A stretch of DNA of 64,000 nucleotides from contig CANNZV010002293.1 in the NCBI GenBank assembly GCA_947561585.1, forward strand, positions 1 through 64,000, read 5' to 3'. Below the pieces are notes generated by a model, which was not told where the DNA came from, did not search any database, and worked only from the letters and a program-made list of their open reading frames with translations. Origin of the DNA: Caprella mutica (taxonomy: Eukaryota > Arthropoda > Malacostraca > Amphipoda > Caprellidae). Below, piece after piece: positions 47,125 to 58,145 of the stretch. The position numbers and the translations under genes were made by a program. The stretch's first letter is position 1, and each line of letters starts with the position of its first letter.

Positions 47125-47512
47125 GGATCTTTTTAAGATCATGCACCCCAGTAAAAAGATTGCACCCAAGAGTGCCATTGTGCCTGTATTTGTGATACAA
47201 CAACGTGTGTTATATGTTGGAGTTAATATAATGGTTTGTACCTTTCAAAGATGGCTCACAAAGTATTTCAAGAAATAGTTCTTCCCCTTATGAACAGCTA
47301 CAGTCTTAATAAATCATTATTGTTCGGAATTATTTTATCATTTTTTTAATAAATTGTAATATTTAAATAAATGTTCCTATTATTCATTCATTTAATCTTG
47401 TTAAGAACATGCACCCCATTAAGAAGCTTGTTAAGAACATGCACCCAAGTGAAAAGCTTGTAAAAATCATGCACCCCAATAACATCTGACGTGCATGATC
47501 TTAACATGATCC
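47125..47512. mobile_element. 388-bp MITE with 8-bp duplication ATAATATG
   Basis: ATAATATG flanks both sides (47117-47124 and 47513-47520). The inverted ends are GGATCTTTTTAAGATCATGC and GCATGATCTTAACATGATCC. The interior repeats CATGCACCCCAATAA-like phrases next to each end, mostly direct. An 8-bp duplication points to hAT-type (or P-type) mobilisation. It is non-coding. Confidence 0.85.
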
Positions 47513-47833
47513 ATAATATGTAATTTTTTGTGGAAGTATTGAATTCAATGATTAATTATAAGTATTCCTTTAATAGTATAATATTACAAAAAATTAAATA
47601 TATCTAAAAAAAATCTAAAATTTAACTTTTTAGAATCATCTGCAGTTCTACATTATAACATTTTGTTGTAATTAATATTCATAAAAAATAATGTCAGAAT
47701 AATCTTTTAAAGATCAGCAGCTGCTTCTTGTATTAAATAGAAAATTTCTAAATATCAATTACGCTAAATTCAGCATTTATTGTTGAATATTTTATTCACT
47801 TATAAAATATTTAACCTGAAATTGTATGCTTAC

Positions 47834-47881
47834 TTTCTGAGGTGAACAGACGAGAGAGTCTGCAGTGAATTGCTTGTCCAT
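47834..47881 (-). CDS. Possible first coding exon
   Basis: On the minus strand ATG with context GAAGATGG opens MDKQFTADSLVCSPQK and meets a donor GTAAGC directly after the sixteenth codon. The block is more GC-rich than its surroundings. No continuation exon of matching phase was identified, so this may be chance. Confidence 0.2.
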
Positions 47882-50153
47882 CTTCACTGGTGGGGATTGC
47901 ACTCTTTCTCTATTTTTATATCACTTTTATTATCACTCTATTACTGTTACAAATTAAAATATAGTCACTTTATATACACTTTATCACTGTTAGAATGAAC
48001 ATGTTTGATATACATTAGTATAAGTTCACGACTATGTAAAGTTAGATATGTATATGAAATTTTTTCAAAACACAATATCAACAGTTCACTTTTTACAATA
48101 AATACCAATCTGAAAAAGAAACATTAAAAATATACAATAATATCAGACGAATTGAAAAATGGTAATGTTACAAAAAATTAATATGTAACTATAAATTCGA
48201 TTATTTTACAGATAAACATTACAGTTATTATTATTAGATGGGAATATAGGGTGAAAGTCCAATGTATTCACTTGGGAGTAATTAGATTTTGGTGGTAGGA
48301 AGAGTATTACTTTTGACTGTAAAATGTGTGATAGAACCTTTAACATATTTTATTTCCATATATTAGCGATATTATTTATTCAAAAATATACGAGTATGTA
48401 ATTGTTTAGTATATAAAAGTCTAAAAACTATGCATATAAGTCTAAATATATTATTTCTTTCATTGATGAAATTTGTTTAATTAATTCAATAATAAATTTT
48501 ATATAATCCTTTGGTAATATAATACATATTATATAGATTTGTACACAATAAAACATTTAAGAATCATCAGCAATTTTACATTATAAGTTTGTGAAAATTT
48601 ACATTCCTAAAAAATATTATCAGATTTATTTCTGTAAATGTCAGTACCTAGCTGCTTATTGTATTGAATAGAGAATTTCTAAAAATACTCTACTATAGAT
48701 TCAACATTCCTTTATAATATATACAACCTCAAATAATTTTCCATTTTATCAAATTCAATTTCGAGCAGTACAAATTAATTATCACTATTTTGTCCTATCC
48801 CTATCTTATAGCTTAAATGTAATTCATTCTATTGTATATTAACTCAGTACACGGAACATAGTAAATAAAAATCTGAGAAAATGAGGTCAATTTCCTGCCA
48901 AACTACGAAGATATCATCTCTCAGTCTCCGCATAGTCTCTTAATTAGCTGTCATTTGGATGTTCTTCCTTCTCACCAACAGTCTATTTACTCATAGAACT
49001 GCCAAGGCTTAGAGGTTCTGTTTCAGCAGTCTAATACTACTGGACTGGACTCGTGTCTGATCACAGACTAGTGCTTGTTTTCTTAATGACTTCTCTATTA
49101 GAACCTGCGGCATATATCCTATGAAGGAAAATATCATTTGTGATGATAGACTATTTGCTAACGAAAACATCTGCAGTTATCCGTTACTGAGGTGCAATTT
49201 GGTATTCGGATCTCGGTTAGAATTGGAATTTGTGATTAATATATTTTTTACAGTCGGATCATTGTACAAAATATAATATATTAAGTAGAATAATAATCTG
49301 ATATGAAAATAGTTGCTTGATATATTCTTTAGCACTTTTTATTAGAATTGTAATACAAACTACATGACTAAAAACTACATGGCAATAAGTTATAATTTGG
49401 AGCAAATTTAATTAATTAAAAATTTGAAAAAAGTAATTGACATACAAATAAGATTTATTGTACATTAAATACAGTAAATTTGATTTATTTATTTTTGTAT
49501 TATTAGATTGAGATCATATATTTTAATATCATCTGGCCAAGTTTCAAGATTTTTACAGAAATTTATGTTAAAATATTAGAAAATATGATAAATCGATCAG
49601 AGTTACTCGTGTGATATTTTTCAAAATGTTAATTTGTACGCCTCTGTAAGTTAACGACACACACCGTCAAGAATTAATTTGCTAAGAATGACTACGGAAC
49701 CTCATGATCTGATCAACTGCTTTACTATGACTGTCATTATAAGGTCTTATATCGAAAGAAATATATAGGCATTATTTATTTTTAAACAGAATATCAATTT
49801 CTGACATTTTTCTTGTTGTTTAAAATTTATTGTATAATGTAGTTACACATAATTTATATTTAATTACAAACAAAATGAATTAAGGGGACCGTACTTGGGA
49901 AAATCACATAATTTTATCATATGTTTTATTCTGTAAATAGCTACCTAGTACCCTTCTAGATGTTTGAGTGAAATATCAGAGCTCTAGTGCAACTAGAATC
50001 CACTGGGGGGAGAGAAAGGGAATGGGGCGCGGCGAGAATTAGGACGGGGCGAGATGGTTTATGCACACCCTATTAGCCACTAATAATTCGTTTTAATTAA
50101 TTATCTCACCATATCTGGTAAAGTACCTCCTATTCAGATCACAAAGCACAGGT
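47882..50153. other. AT-rich non-coding stretch
   Basis: A GC-rich strip with several G-runs lies at 50000-50060. Otherwise no gene or repeat was recognised. Confidence 0.4.
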
Positions 50154-50642
50154 CAAGGTTCATAGACTATAACAGGTTAAACGAATGGGGAAAAAAATTG
50201 CCATTGAGAAGACAACATTTTGTCTTCCTTCTTGAATATCTCTTAAACGGTAGATTAAACTCGGGCGTGAGTCAACTAGAATTCTTTAGAATTTAATAAT
50301 CTATCGAATAGTATAAAAAATATTTCAAAGAAATGGTTATTACCACTGTTAAAAGAACAAAAAGCTAACTGCTATTCACGTCGTTGTTCGTTGATTAATG
50401 GGCACTGGTCAACATTTTCATCCGCTTTAATTACTGTAGCTAAACGCCTAAAATAAGAACAAACATAATATTGCAATAATAAAATAAGAAATAAAAATGT
50501 AAAATGTCAATTATTTGCAACATAGGTTTCATAGGTTTTAATCTAAAGAATAGGTTTTCATATAAAGAATTTGTAGACTCAGCTCTTAGTAACATTTCGT
50601 ACTATTTCTATTCGTTTAACCTGTTATAGTCTATGAACCTTG
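50154..50642. mobile_element. 489-bp MITE with 8-bp duplication GCACAGGT
   Basis: GCACAGGT occurs at 50146-50153 and 50643-50650. The inverted ends start CAAGGTTCATAGACTATAAC and match for about 33 bases, continuing with AGGTTAAACGAAT. The perfect 8-bp duplication and CAAGG start suggest a hAT-type non-autonomous element of recent age. No coding sequence. Confidence 0.9.
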
Positions 50643-51353
50643 GCACAGGTATTGTTCGCAATTCTTGTCAGTGGCACTCTATATCTCATAAGGGAAGGTG
50701 AAAGGTGTCAGAACGGCGCTAGGTGGGAGTCAACTTTGAATGTGTTTTTCTAGCACTTCTACATACGGAAAAATATTGGTATTCAGAAACGTACTTCTTT
50801 TACAATTTTGAACCTACGGCATTATGGTTTTTCGCATTCGTTTTTTCAGGGAATTCTCTAAGAAATTTAAATGAAAAGTAATAAACTTTAGCCTTAAATT
50901 TAAATATTTCTTTTAATTTAGACTTAGAAAATTGTTGTATAATATAGTTGTACCAGTATGGGGGATATTAAAACAGAATTAAATTAATCATTTAATTTTA
51001 ACTAATATTGTTGGTGCGAGTACATGAATGGACGATAGGTGCTACAACAGTTACTCTATCACTGCAAAAACGGGAAATGTTGCCGCATAACCCCTCACAG
51101 CACGAAAGATAGAGAATCCGCCCGGTCTCTGCTCATGGACTGGCCTATGCACTGATGTGGCTGTAAATTTAAAGGGAACGTTAGATTCAGTCAAACTAAA
51201 TAGGTAATCAAGAACTTGGGATTTAGATAAAGAAATTCAGTTATAAAAAATTACAAAGGACTTAAGAATTGAAGATACAAATCGTTCAGTAGTGATAATT
51301 TCTAGATTAGCAGGTATATAGGTTTTATCAAATTAATCAAGGCAAGTATATGA
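50643..51353. other. Non-coding stretch with GC-richer blocks
   Basis: Blocks at about 50690-50740 and 51010-51180 are richer in GC than the surroundings, but they have no open frame or recognised repeat. Confidence 0.35.
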
Positions 51354-51940
51354 AAAGGTAAGTATCTAGGTAAAGTTAAGTATCTAGGTAAAGTTAAGTA
51401 TCTAGGTAAAGTTAAGTATCTAGGTAAAGTTAAGTATCTAGGTAAAGTTAAGTATCTAGGTAAAGTTAAGTATCTAGGTAAAGTTAAGTATCTAGGTAAA
51501 GTTAAGTATCTAGGTAAAGTTAAGTATCTAGGTAAAGTTAAGTATCTAGGTAAAGTTAAGTATCTAGGTAAAGTTAAGTATCTAGGTAAAGTTAAGTATC
51601 TAGGTAAAGTTAAGTATCTAGGTAAAGTTAAGTATCTAGGTAAAGTTAAGTATCTAGGTAAAGTTAAGTATCTAGGTAAAGGTAAGTATCTAGGTAAAGG
51701 TAAGTATCTAGGTAAAGGTAAGTATCTAGGTAAAGGTAAGTATCTAGGTAAAGTTAAGTATCTAGGTAAAGTTAAGTATCTAGGTAAAGTTAAGTATCTA
51801 GGTAAAGTTAAGTATCTAGGTAAAGGTAAGTATCTAGGTAAAGGTAAGTATCTAGGTAAAGGTAAGTATCTAGGTAAAGGTAAGTATCTAGGTAAAGGTA
51901 AGTATCTAGGTAAAGGTAAGTATCTAGGTAAAGGTAAGTA
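51354..51940 (+). repeat. 18-bp minisatellite of splice-donor-like units
   Basis: About 32-33 copies of AAGTATCTAGGTAAAGKT. In about a dozen copies the K is G, giving AAGGTAAGTAT, a near-perfect 5' splice-site consensus. Those copies fall in blocks (the first unit, four near 51675-51740, about seven at 51815-51935). A 316-codon minus frame reads LPRYLP/T repeats through the array; it has an ordinary AT-rich flank and no family, so I treat it as a by-product. Confidence 0.95.
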
Positions 51941-52528
51941 ACTAAAAGTAAATATTAAAGTGATAATAAATAATAAAGTTAAGTAAATAATTGAATAGTA
52001 ATGAAATGCTAATGGAAAAAAGCTAAATTTTAATATTGCGGAATAGTTCAATATCCAAGGACAGTATATAGGTTCATAACGGTAATGGGGAGTTAACTCT
52101 TTAAGTGAAATTTTAATGGTAATAATTTTTACTATGGTAAAGTATTGTAATTTGCAGTTAAAATGGGACGGGTATATCCAAGAGAGCAAATGAGAAGAAA
52201 GGTTAGGTATTACATAAATCGCACTAGTCAAATCACCAATACACACCTTCAAATTTCTACAAATGCTCCAGACATCTGACAGTGGAGTTGGCCTAATAGT
52301 TCGAGGTCCAGGGTTTCACACATCTTAGTGTCTCATCATTTCAGCATTGGTAATAGGTAACGCTATAAGGGTCTTCATATCCAAGTCTATAGGGTAGACT
52401 TGATTCACTTTAGTTTTGTAGGGAATTATAGTGCACTCATACTTAGTGACAATTTTGTATAAAGGACAGTCATTAGAGTGTTCACTTTACACCTGTTGTC
52501 TTAGTGGATGATGGAAGCTAACTGATGA
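51941..52528. other. Non-coding flank of the LINE
   Basis: No feature recognised before the tail of the LINE. Confidence 0.4.
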
Positions 52529-55500
52529 TAATATATAATATAATATAATATCTTTATTGAAAATAATAACAAACATTAAAAATTGTTACAGAAACACAAA
52601 TACTAAATCAAACTTATTAATACAATATACACTTTTCTAATCTCAATAAATTCAAGCCTGTGCGAAGTTTCTAGGTGAAACTTTTCAGGCAACCTAAAAA
52701 TAACATAATCAGAATTACACATACAAAATAATTACAAAAAAGAAGACCTAACTAAACTAAAGCCTAATCTAAAACACAGGAAAAACAGCGAGGTAGGTTA
52801 AAATGTGGCTATGAAAGATACATACTAATTAGGTGCTCCTTATATGCTTTTTTAAAACTAAAGAGTGAGTTAGTATTTCTAATACTAGGAGGTATTGAAT
52901 TCCATGTAATAGGACCTATGAAATGAATGGACTTTTGACATTGAACAACACAGTCTCTGGAATGTGGGAACAGCGTTATTTCTGAATCTAGTGAAGTGGG
53001 AGTGGTCAGGAAGATTAATCATATCAGAAGTATTTAACTTGAACATATGAATACCTAAATAATACCGATACACATCCTTTAGAGTCAATATTTTAGTTTT
53101 ATGGAATAAAGGTCTTGATGCAGCTAAATAATCAGAGCCGGTTATAGTTCGGATAATTTTCTTTTGCAATATAATGAGTGGACTAATATGGGATTCACAT
53201 GCACTTCCCCATATAAGAACTCCATAAAGCAGATATGGATACACTATAGAATAATATAAATTGATCAAATTTATTTGGGGAACGAAAGGAGAAATTCTGT
53301 GGAATATGCCTGCTGTTCTGGAAAGCTTAGTGCAAATGCTAGTAATATGAGATGAGAAATTTAAATGGTTATCCAATTTCATACCAAGAAAATCAATACA
53401 CTTTTCAAGATTAATAGGAACATCGTTTATAGCAAGTATCAAAGGAGTTACAATTGCTTGGGGACGGTTAGTAAACAAAATGGCACATGTTTTATTAGCA
53501 TTTAGAGAAAGTCTATTGTTCAATGTCCAACTGTACAACTTGAAAAGATTAAAATTAATATTACCAACCAGAGAATGATAATCAGCATCCCTGCATACAA
53601 GAGTGGTGTCGTCTGCGAAGAGAGTGAATTGAGCGTTATTAGATATATCAGGCAAGTCATTTATGTACAGTAGGAAGAGAAGAGGCCCGACAACACTTCC
53701 CTGGGGTACGCCAGACGACACCACACGAGCACCAGAAATAGATGTACCGATCCTCACACTCTGAGTACGACCATCCAAATAGCTACTGAACAAAGACAAC
53801 GCTACACCACGAATACCATATCTACAGAGCTTTCTTAGTAAAATGTCATGACTAACTGTATCGAAAGCCTTCCTTAGGTCGATAGAAATTCCTATACCAT
53901 GTTTTTTTTCATTTAATACCTGATATATATCCTCCACAAAATTAAGTAAAGCATCAGTAGTACTTTTTGATTTCTGGAATCCAAATTGACTTCCGTTGAT
54001 AATACTGAACTTAGAGAGGTATTCCGACAATCTGGCACTAATACACCTCTCAAAAAGTTTACTAAACAGAGGTAGTATGGATATAGGCCTATAGTTATTT
54101 ATCTCGCACTCCGATCCCGATTTATACACTGGAATAACCACAGCATGTTTCAAACAATTAGGAAAAGTACCAGATAATAAAGAATTATTAACAATTTGAC
54201 AAACACTAGGAGCCAGACAAGAGAATACAATTTTGAAAATTTTAGTAGGGATGTCATACAATCCATATGAAGAGTTTTTAAGATTAGATACAAGTTTAAT
54301 AACCTCACATTCAGAAACGGGACGCAGAAAGATTGACTCAACATGATTAACGTGTACATTATCTAAAGGATCATCAACAGGAGGCGGAATATCAGAACTG
54401 AGCTCAGAAGCAACATTTACAAAATAATCATTAAAAGCCTCAGCAATATCAATACTATTTTCCACCTCCATATCACGAACTTTGATAGAAGAAATTACTT
54501 TACGAGTCTTTTTATTGGCAATCAGTCCATTTAACAGTTTCCAAGTCGACTTGATATCAGATTTACTGTTTTCAAAAGCAAGCCTGTGATAGTTTTTTTT
54601 AGCTTTATTTACAGAATTATGTAGTTTATTTCGGATTTTTTTGTAAAAAGATTCAGAAATCAAATTTAGCTTTACCTTCTTAAAATAATCAGACTTCATC
54701 TTAATTAACGTCAAAAGTTCAGAGGTTAGCCAAGGTTTGCTAAGCCTTTTAGCGGTCAAAAATTTAACTTTAAGAGGAAAACATTTACAGTACAACTTAT
54801 TAACATTGCTAATCAACACCCCAGTGTCAACAATGACATCACCTACCAGATAATTCCAATTCATCAAATTACACTCCCATAAAAACCTCTGAATATTATC
54901 ATGCGAATGGTCTCTAAAGTCAACACGAAAAAGACGTTCATTATTGTTAGAAAAATTGAGAAACATAAATGTAGGGAAATGGTCAGTATGATCGAAAATT
55001 AGAATACCGGTAGTAACAGCACTGAACCTATTATACCACATATGGTCAACTAACGAGGGGTCACCATGTTGATTGCCACTAGGAAATCTGGTAGGCTTAG
55101 TAATTACAGGTAGAAAATTTAAAGAGTGCAAACTATATACAAAATTCCTAACAGCTAAACATGAATTTTCACTCTCAATCAAATTAATATTAAAATCCCC
55201 AACAATAACAGTCTCACTACCAGACACAGAAGGGTCATTTAATAGAGTCATCAAACAGTCGAGAAAATTAGAAATATTTCCGCTAGGCGGTCGATAAATG
55301 GCTATAACTATGAGTGAACGCCCTTTATGATTGACAACCACAGTACATAATTCAATATCTTCATTAACAAAAGAGAAACTATCAATCTTCCTAACTGACA
55401 ACCCGCTGCTATAGTAAACTGAAACTCCTCCCCCCCTACCACTCTCCCGCCCACTATGATGCCCCGAATAGTCTACAAAATTTATCCATGATAGACTTGA

Positions 55501-55550
55501 GACAGGGATTAGAGCATACATGTGGAGAGCAAATTGAAGGCAGTGATGCG
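52529..55550 (-). mobile_element. 5'-truncated non-LTR retrotransposon (CR1/Jockey group)
   Basis: The element runs on the minus strand from about 55550 to a tail near 52529. The 3' UTR (about 355 bases) ends with AATAAAGATATTATATTATA and further TATTA repeats. The main frame is open to its stop at 52885. Upstream of the first Met the frame is closed by a stop near 55550, and the early part of the endonuclease is absent, so the insertion is 5' truncated, as is common for LINEs. The intact frame suggests a fairly recent insertion. Confidence 0.9.
52885..55521 (-). CDS. LINE endonuclease-reverse transcriptase, N-terminally truncated
   Basis: The frame has 878 residues. The apurinic-type endonuclease part is incomplete: the N-terminal Asn and ETW-type motifs are missing, but GDFN (108-111), SLVDH (156-160) and the DH-x-P end (about 177-183) remain. 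A linker rich in Lys follows (about 250-345). The reverse transcriptase shows YRPISILP (477-484), GFQKSKST (514-521), the first catalytic Asp in SIDLRKAFD, GVPQGSVVGP (604-613) and FADD (635-638). A C-terminal region follows. This enzyme copies the element RNA at a nicked target. Here the missing endonuclease N-terminus should prevent autonomous movement. Met at 55521 is simply the first Met; there is no evidence of translation. Confidence 0.95.
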   Translation of the reverse strand: MYALIPVSSLSWINFVDYSGHHSGRESGRGGGVSVYYSSGLSVRKIDSFSFVNEDIELCTVVVNHKGRSLIVIAIYRPPSGNISNFLDCLMTLLNDPSVSGSETVIVGDFNINLIESENSCLAVRNFVYSLHSLNFLPVITKPTRFPSGNQHGDPSLVDHMWYNRFSAVTTGILIFDHTDHFPTFMFLNFSNNNERLFRVDFRDHSHDNIQRFLWECNLMNWNYLVGDVIVDTGVLISNVNKLYCKCFPLKVKFLTAKRLSKPWLTSELLTLIKMKSDYFKKVKLNLISESFYKKIRNKLHNSVNKAKKNYHRLAFENSKSDIKSTWKLLNGLIANKKTRKVISSIKVRDMEVENSIDIAEAFNDYFVNVASELSSDIPPPVDDPLDNVHVNHVESIFLRPVSECEVIKLVSNLKNSSYGLYDIPTKIFKIVFSCLAPSVCQIVNNSLLSGTFPNCLKHAVVIPVYKSGSECEINNYRPISILPLFSKLFERCISARLSEYLSKFSIINGSQFGFQKSKSTTDALLNFVEDIYQVLNEKKHGIGISIDLRKAFDTVSHDILLRKLCRYGIRGVALSLFSSYLDGRTQSVRIGTSISGARVVSSGVPQGSVVGPLLFLLYINDLPDISNNAQFTLFADDTTLVCRDADYHSLVGNINFNLFKLYSWTLNNRLSLNANKTCAILFTNRPQAIVTPLILAINDVPINLEKCIDFLGMKLDNHLNFSSHITSICTKLSRTAGIFHRISPFVPQINLINLYYSIVYPYLLYGVLIWGSACESHISPLIILQKKIIRTITGSDYLAASRPLFHKTKILTLKDVYRYYLGIHMFKLNTSDMINLPDHSHFTRFRNNAVPTFQRLCCSMSKVHSFHRSYYMEFNTS

Positions 55551-56712
55551 CATTTTAATAATCTAACTTTTTATGAACTAGGTAAATTATGCCAAAACTG
55601 CTAATTTCGAATTTGCTTTCCACGGGAATTGAATATTTCAGACATTCTCTACAAAATTGTATTCTCTGAATTTTGATTTTCAAATTTATTTTCAAAGTTT
55701 TGAATTTCAAAAAAAGAAATCCATTTAATTATGTTTTCCCATTTTTTTTTCGAAAGAAAATTTGAAAATCGAAATTCAAAGAAAATTGATTTGTAGATAT
55801 TCTCTTGGAGAATCGAATGCAAAAAATCCCAATGCCTTAGCTTCAAAACTGTATGAGAAGTATGTTTTTGAAAAAAATCGGAATACTTTCGAAATTCAAA
55901 TGACTCGTTTTCTATGGGTCTAATTGAACAAATACCACAAACAAAAACGATAGAGAATTCAATTTTATACTAGGCTAGTAAGTTTCAGAACCGTAGCCTC
56001 ATTAAAATATTTTTTTTTCAAAAACCATAAACGAGTTAAAATATAAGATTGCACCGTTCTTCATCACGATGCAAATTGTGTGTAATTACCAATGACTTGA
56101 AATTGTTGACATCTAGTCTATGCATATGAGCATAATAGTCAACAGAGGGTCATTCTGACTCGATTCCTTACCTATTTTCATAATAGGTATTATATATTAT
56201 TGTAGCGCGAAAATTTGTTATATAAATTTATTTACTATTGTATGGGACAGATGACAAATTTGCAAAAAAAAAAATCAGTTAAGAAATAATTTGTCTTTAG
56301 TCGCTGCAAACAATATTGTATTTTTTACAGTTTTTCATTTTTTAAACTTTTTCAAGAAATGCTTATTTTCAATATAATTTTTTGCCGTCTGAAAATAATA
56401 TAATGTATTTCCTATGTTAAATTATTGTGAGAAACACCCTATATACATAAAGTCGATAAAATACTTTTTATTGTATCTGTCACCTTCATTTTATCTCCAA
56501 TATCAATGAGGAACTGAAATGAGTTTCAAGATACGCCATTTTTACCTCAGCGCTAAAGATTGGATATCTCTTTGATACATTTAGATTTATTATATGAAAC
56601 TTTCTCTTAATTAAATAAATTAATTCATTAAATATAATTATTTTGACTTTAAACAGCATCAATTGATTGAATTCAGTATTTGATTATATTTGATTATTTT
56701 AGCGTATGTGAT
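55551..56712. other. AT-rich non-coding stretch
   Basis: Runs of TTTGAATTTC/GAAATTCAAA give weak inverted symmetry near 55660-55770. A 65-codon minus frame is low in complexity. No gene is seen. Confidence 0.4.
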
Positions 56713-57772
56713 TCTCCCCACGGAAAACTGCCAGGCGGAAAACTGCCGAAGCGGAGAACTGCCAGGCGGAAAACTGCCAGTCATTTATTGGCAATTTATT
56801 GACTTTAGTCACAAATAACATTCAATTTATAGAATGAATGGCCTTCGCCTTTTGGTAAGGAGTTAAGGGGACATTCATTTTTACTTAGTATACAAAACAA
56901 AAATAATAGATAAATGTAGACAAAATTATTTGAGAACTATGTAAAATACCTTATCATTTAAATATTACAGAAATAAATCGAATACAATGTAGAACTTAAA
57001 AACTGAAACCTTTCTTAGAAGATACTAAGATAAGAAAAATAGAATTGCTTGTATTATGGGGATAGTATAAATATTCTTTGTTTACGCAACGCATCTTTAC
57101 ATTATCAGTCCATAACGAGTTTAGTGTCTAATTATTTCTTTTTTGTGTTTATAATTTGAGAATTGAATAAGCTTTCAAGCCTAATATTCGCTTGTACTCA
57201 TTATAAATTAACTTCGATCGATGTTTGTGAAATATTTACAATTTGCAACCCAACATCTATAATTATGATTATTAAACTGATATTGCCTACCTAATTCTCT
57301 GACAATTTCAATCGATCGAATTGAATTGCATATTAATTAATATTACTTTTTACATGCAAATGAATATTGTTAAATTGAAGGCGTTAATGACATGGAAAAT
57401 AAAAATTTAAATGTAATGAATATTGAACAAGCATATATACGTAACTTAACATGTTTCTAAAATAAACGTTACTTAGCCAATAAGTTTAAAATGGCAACTA
57501 AAATTTCTTTGTGCGTACTGAAGCTTGGTTTACAGTGTGTTTAGTTAAGTACTGTGAGTTTAATATAGTTATTACTGTAAAAATGCATGTCCCCTTAACA
57601 AAAAGCTAACGCGTTTTTTTTTATAACTATAAATGTTCTTAGAGTGTGTTTACAACTGAATAATAATTCAGAAAAGACAAAAATTACATAAATGACCACG
57701 AGTAAGTGACTTGCAGTTTTCCGCCTGGCAGTTTTCCGTTTCTTCAGTTTCCGCCTGGCAGTTTTCCGGACA
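56713..57772. mobile_element. Foldback element with GGCGGAAAACTGCCA 15-bp iterons
   Basis: Four units of GGCGGAAAACTGCCA type occupy 56713-56778, and the inverse (TGGCAGTTTTCCGCC) array occupies 57713-57770. Inner matches include GTCATTTATT facing CATAAATGAC and GTTAAGGGGACA (56871) facing TGTCCCCTTAAC (57588). The roughly 700-base middle has no open frame. It is non-autonomous. Confidence 0.85.
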
Positions 57773-57966
57773 CCATTTTATTTAAATGCCATTTTTCAAT
57801 TATATGACATTATTCACATTTTAGTGTTGTTCTTATCAGGTTTTGGTATCTATTTGGATAACTCTAAAAACACGACACTTTTTTCCTCATTTAATGACGA
57901 CAAGGATTATATTTCGAATGGAAATTCGTAGTCAAAATGTGTTTTTCAAATTACAATGAATACCCA

Positions 57967-58145
57967 AGTGCTAAAAAAATATTTACGCGAGCGTTATAAG
58001 AATGCTTATTCTAGTGCAGCAAGAATATTTACTAGAGAGCCATAAAGAATATTAATTTTATTCGAGTGACATAAAGAATATTTACTCAAGTGCCATAAGT
58101 AATATTTACTCTAGTGCCATAAGAATACTTACTTGAGTTTAGTTG
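57967..58145 (+). repeat. Degenerate roughly 29-bp tandem repeat
   Basis: About six copies around AATATTTACTCGAGTGCCAT-AAG, with strong drift at both ends. Confidence 0.65.

Noticed and set aside
51302..52252. 316-codon minus-strand frame of LPRYLP/LPRYLT hexapeptides
   Set aside because: The unit is a multiple of three, so one frame stays open automatically. The non-repeat part has no family, and the DNA-level repeat explains the rest.
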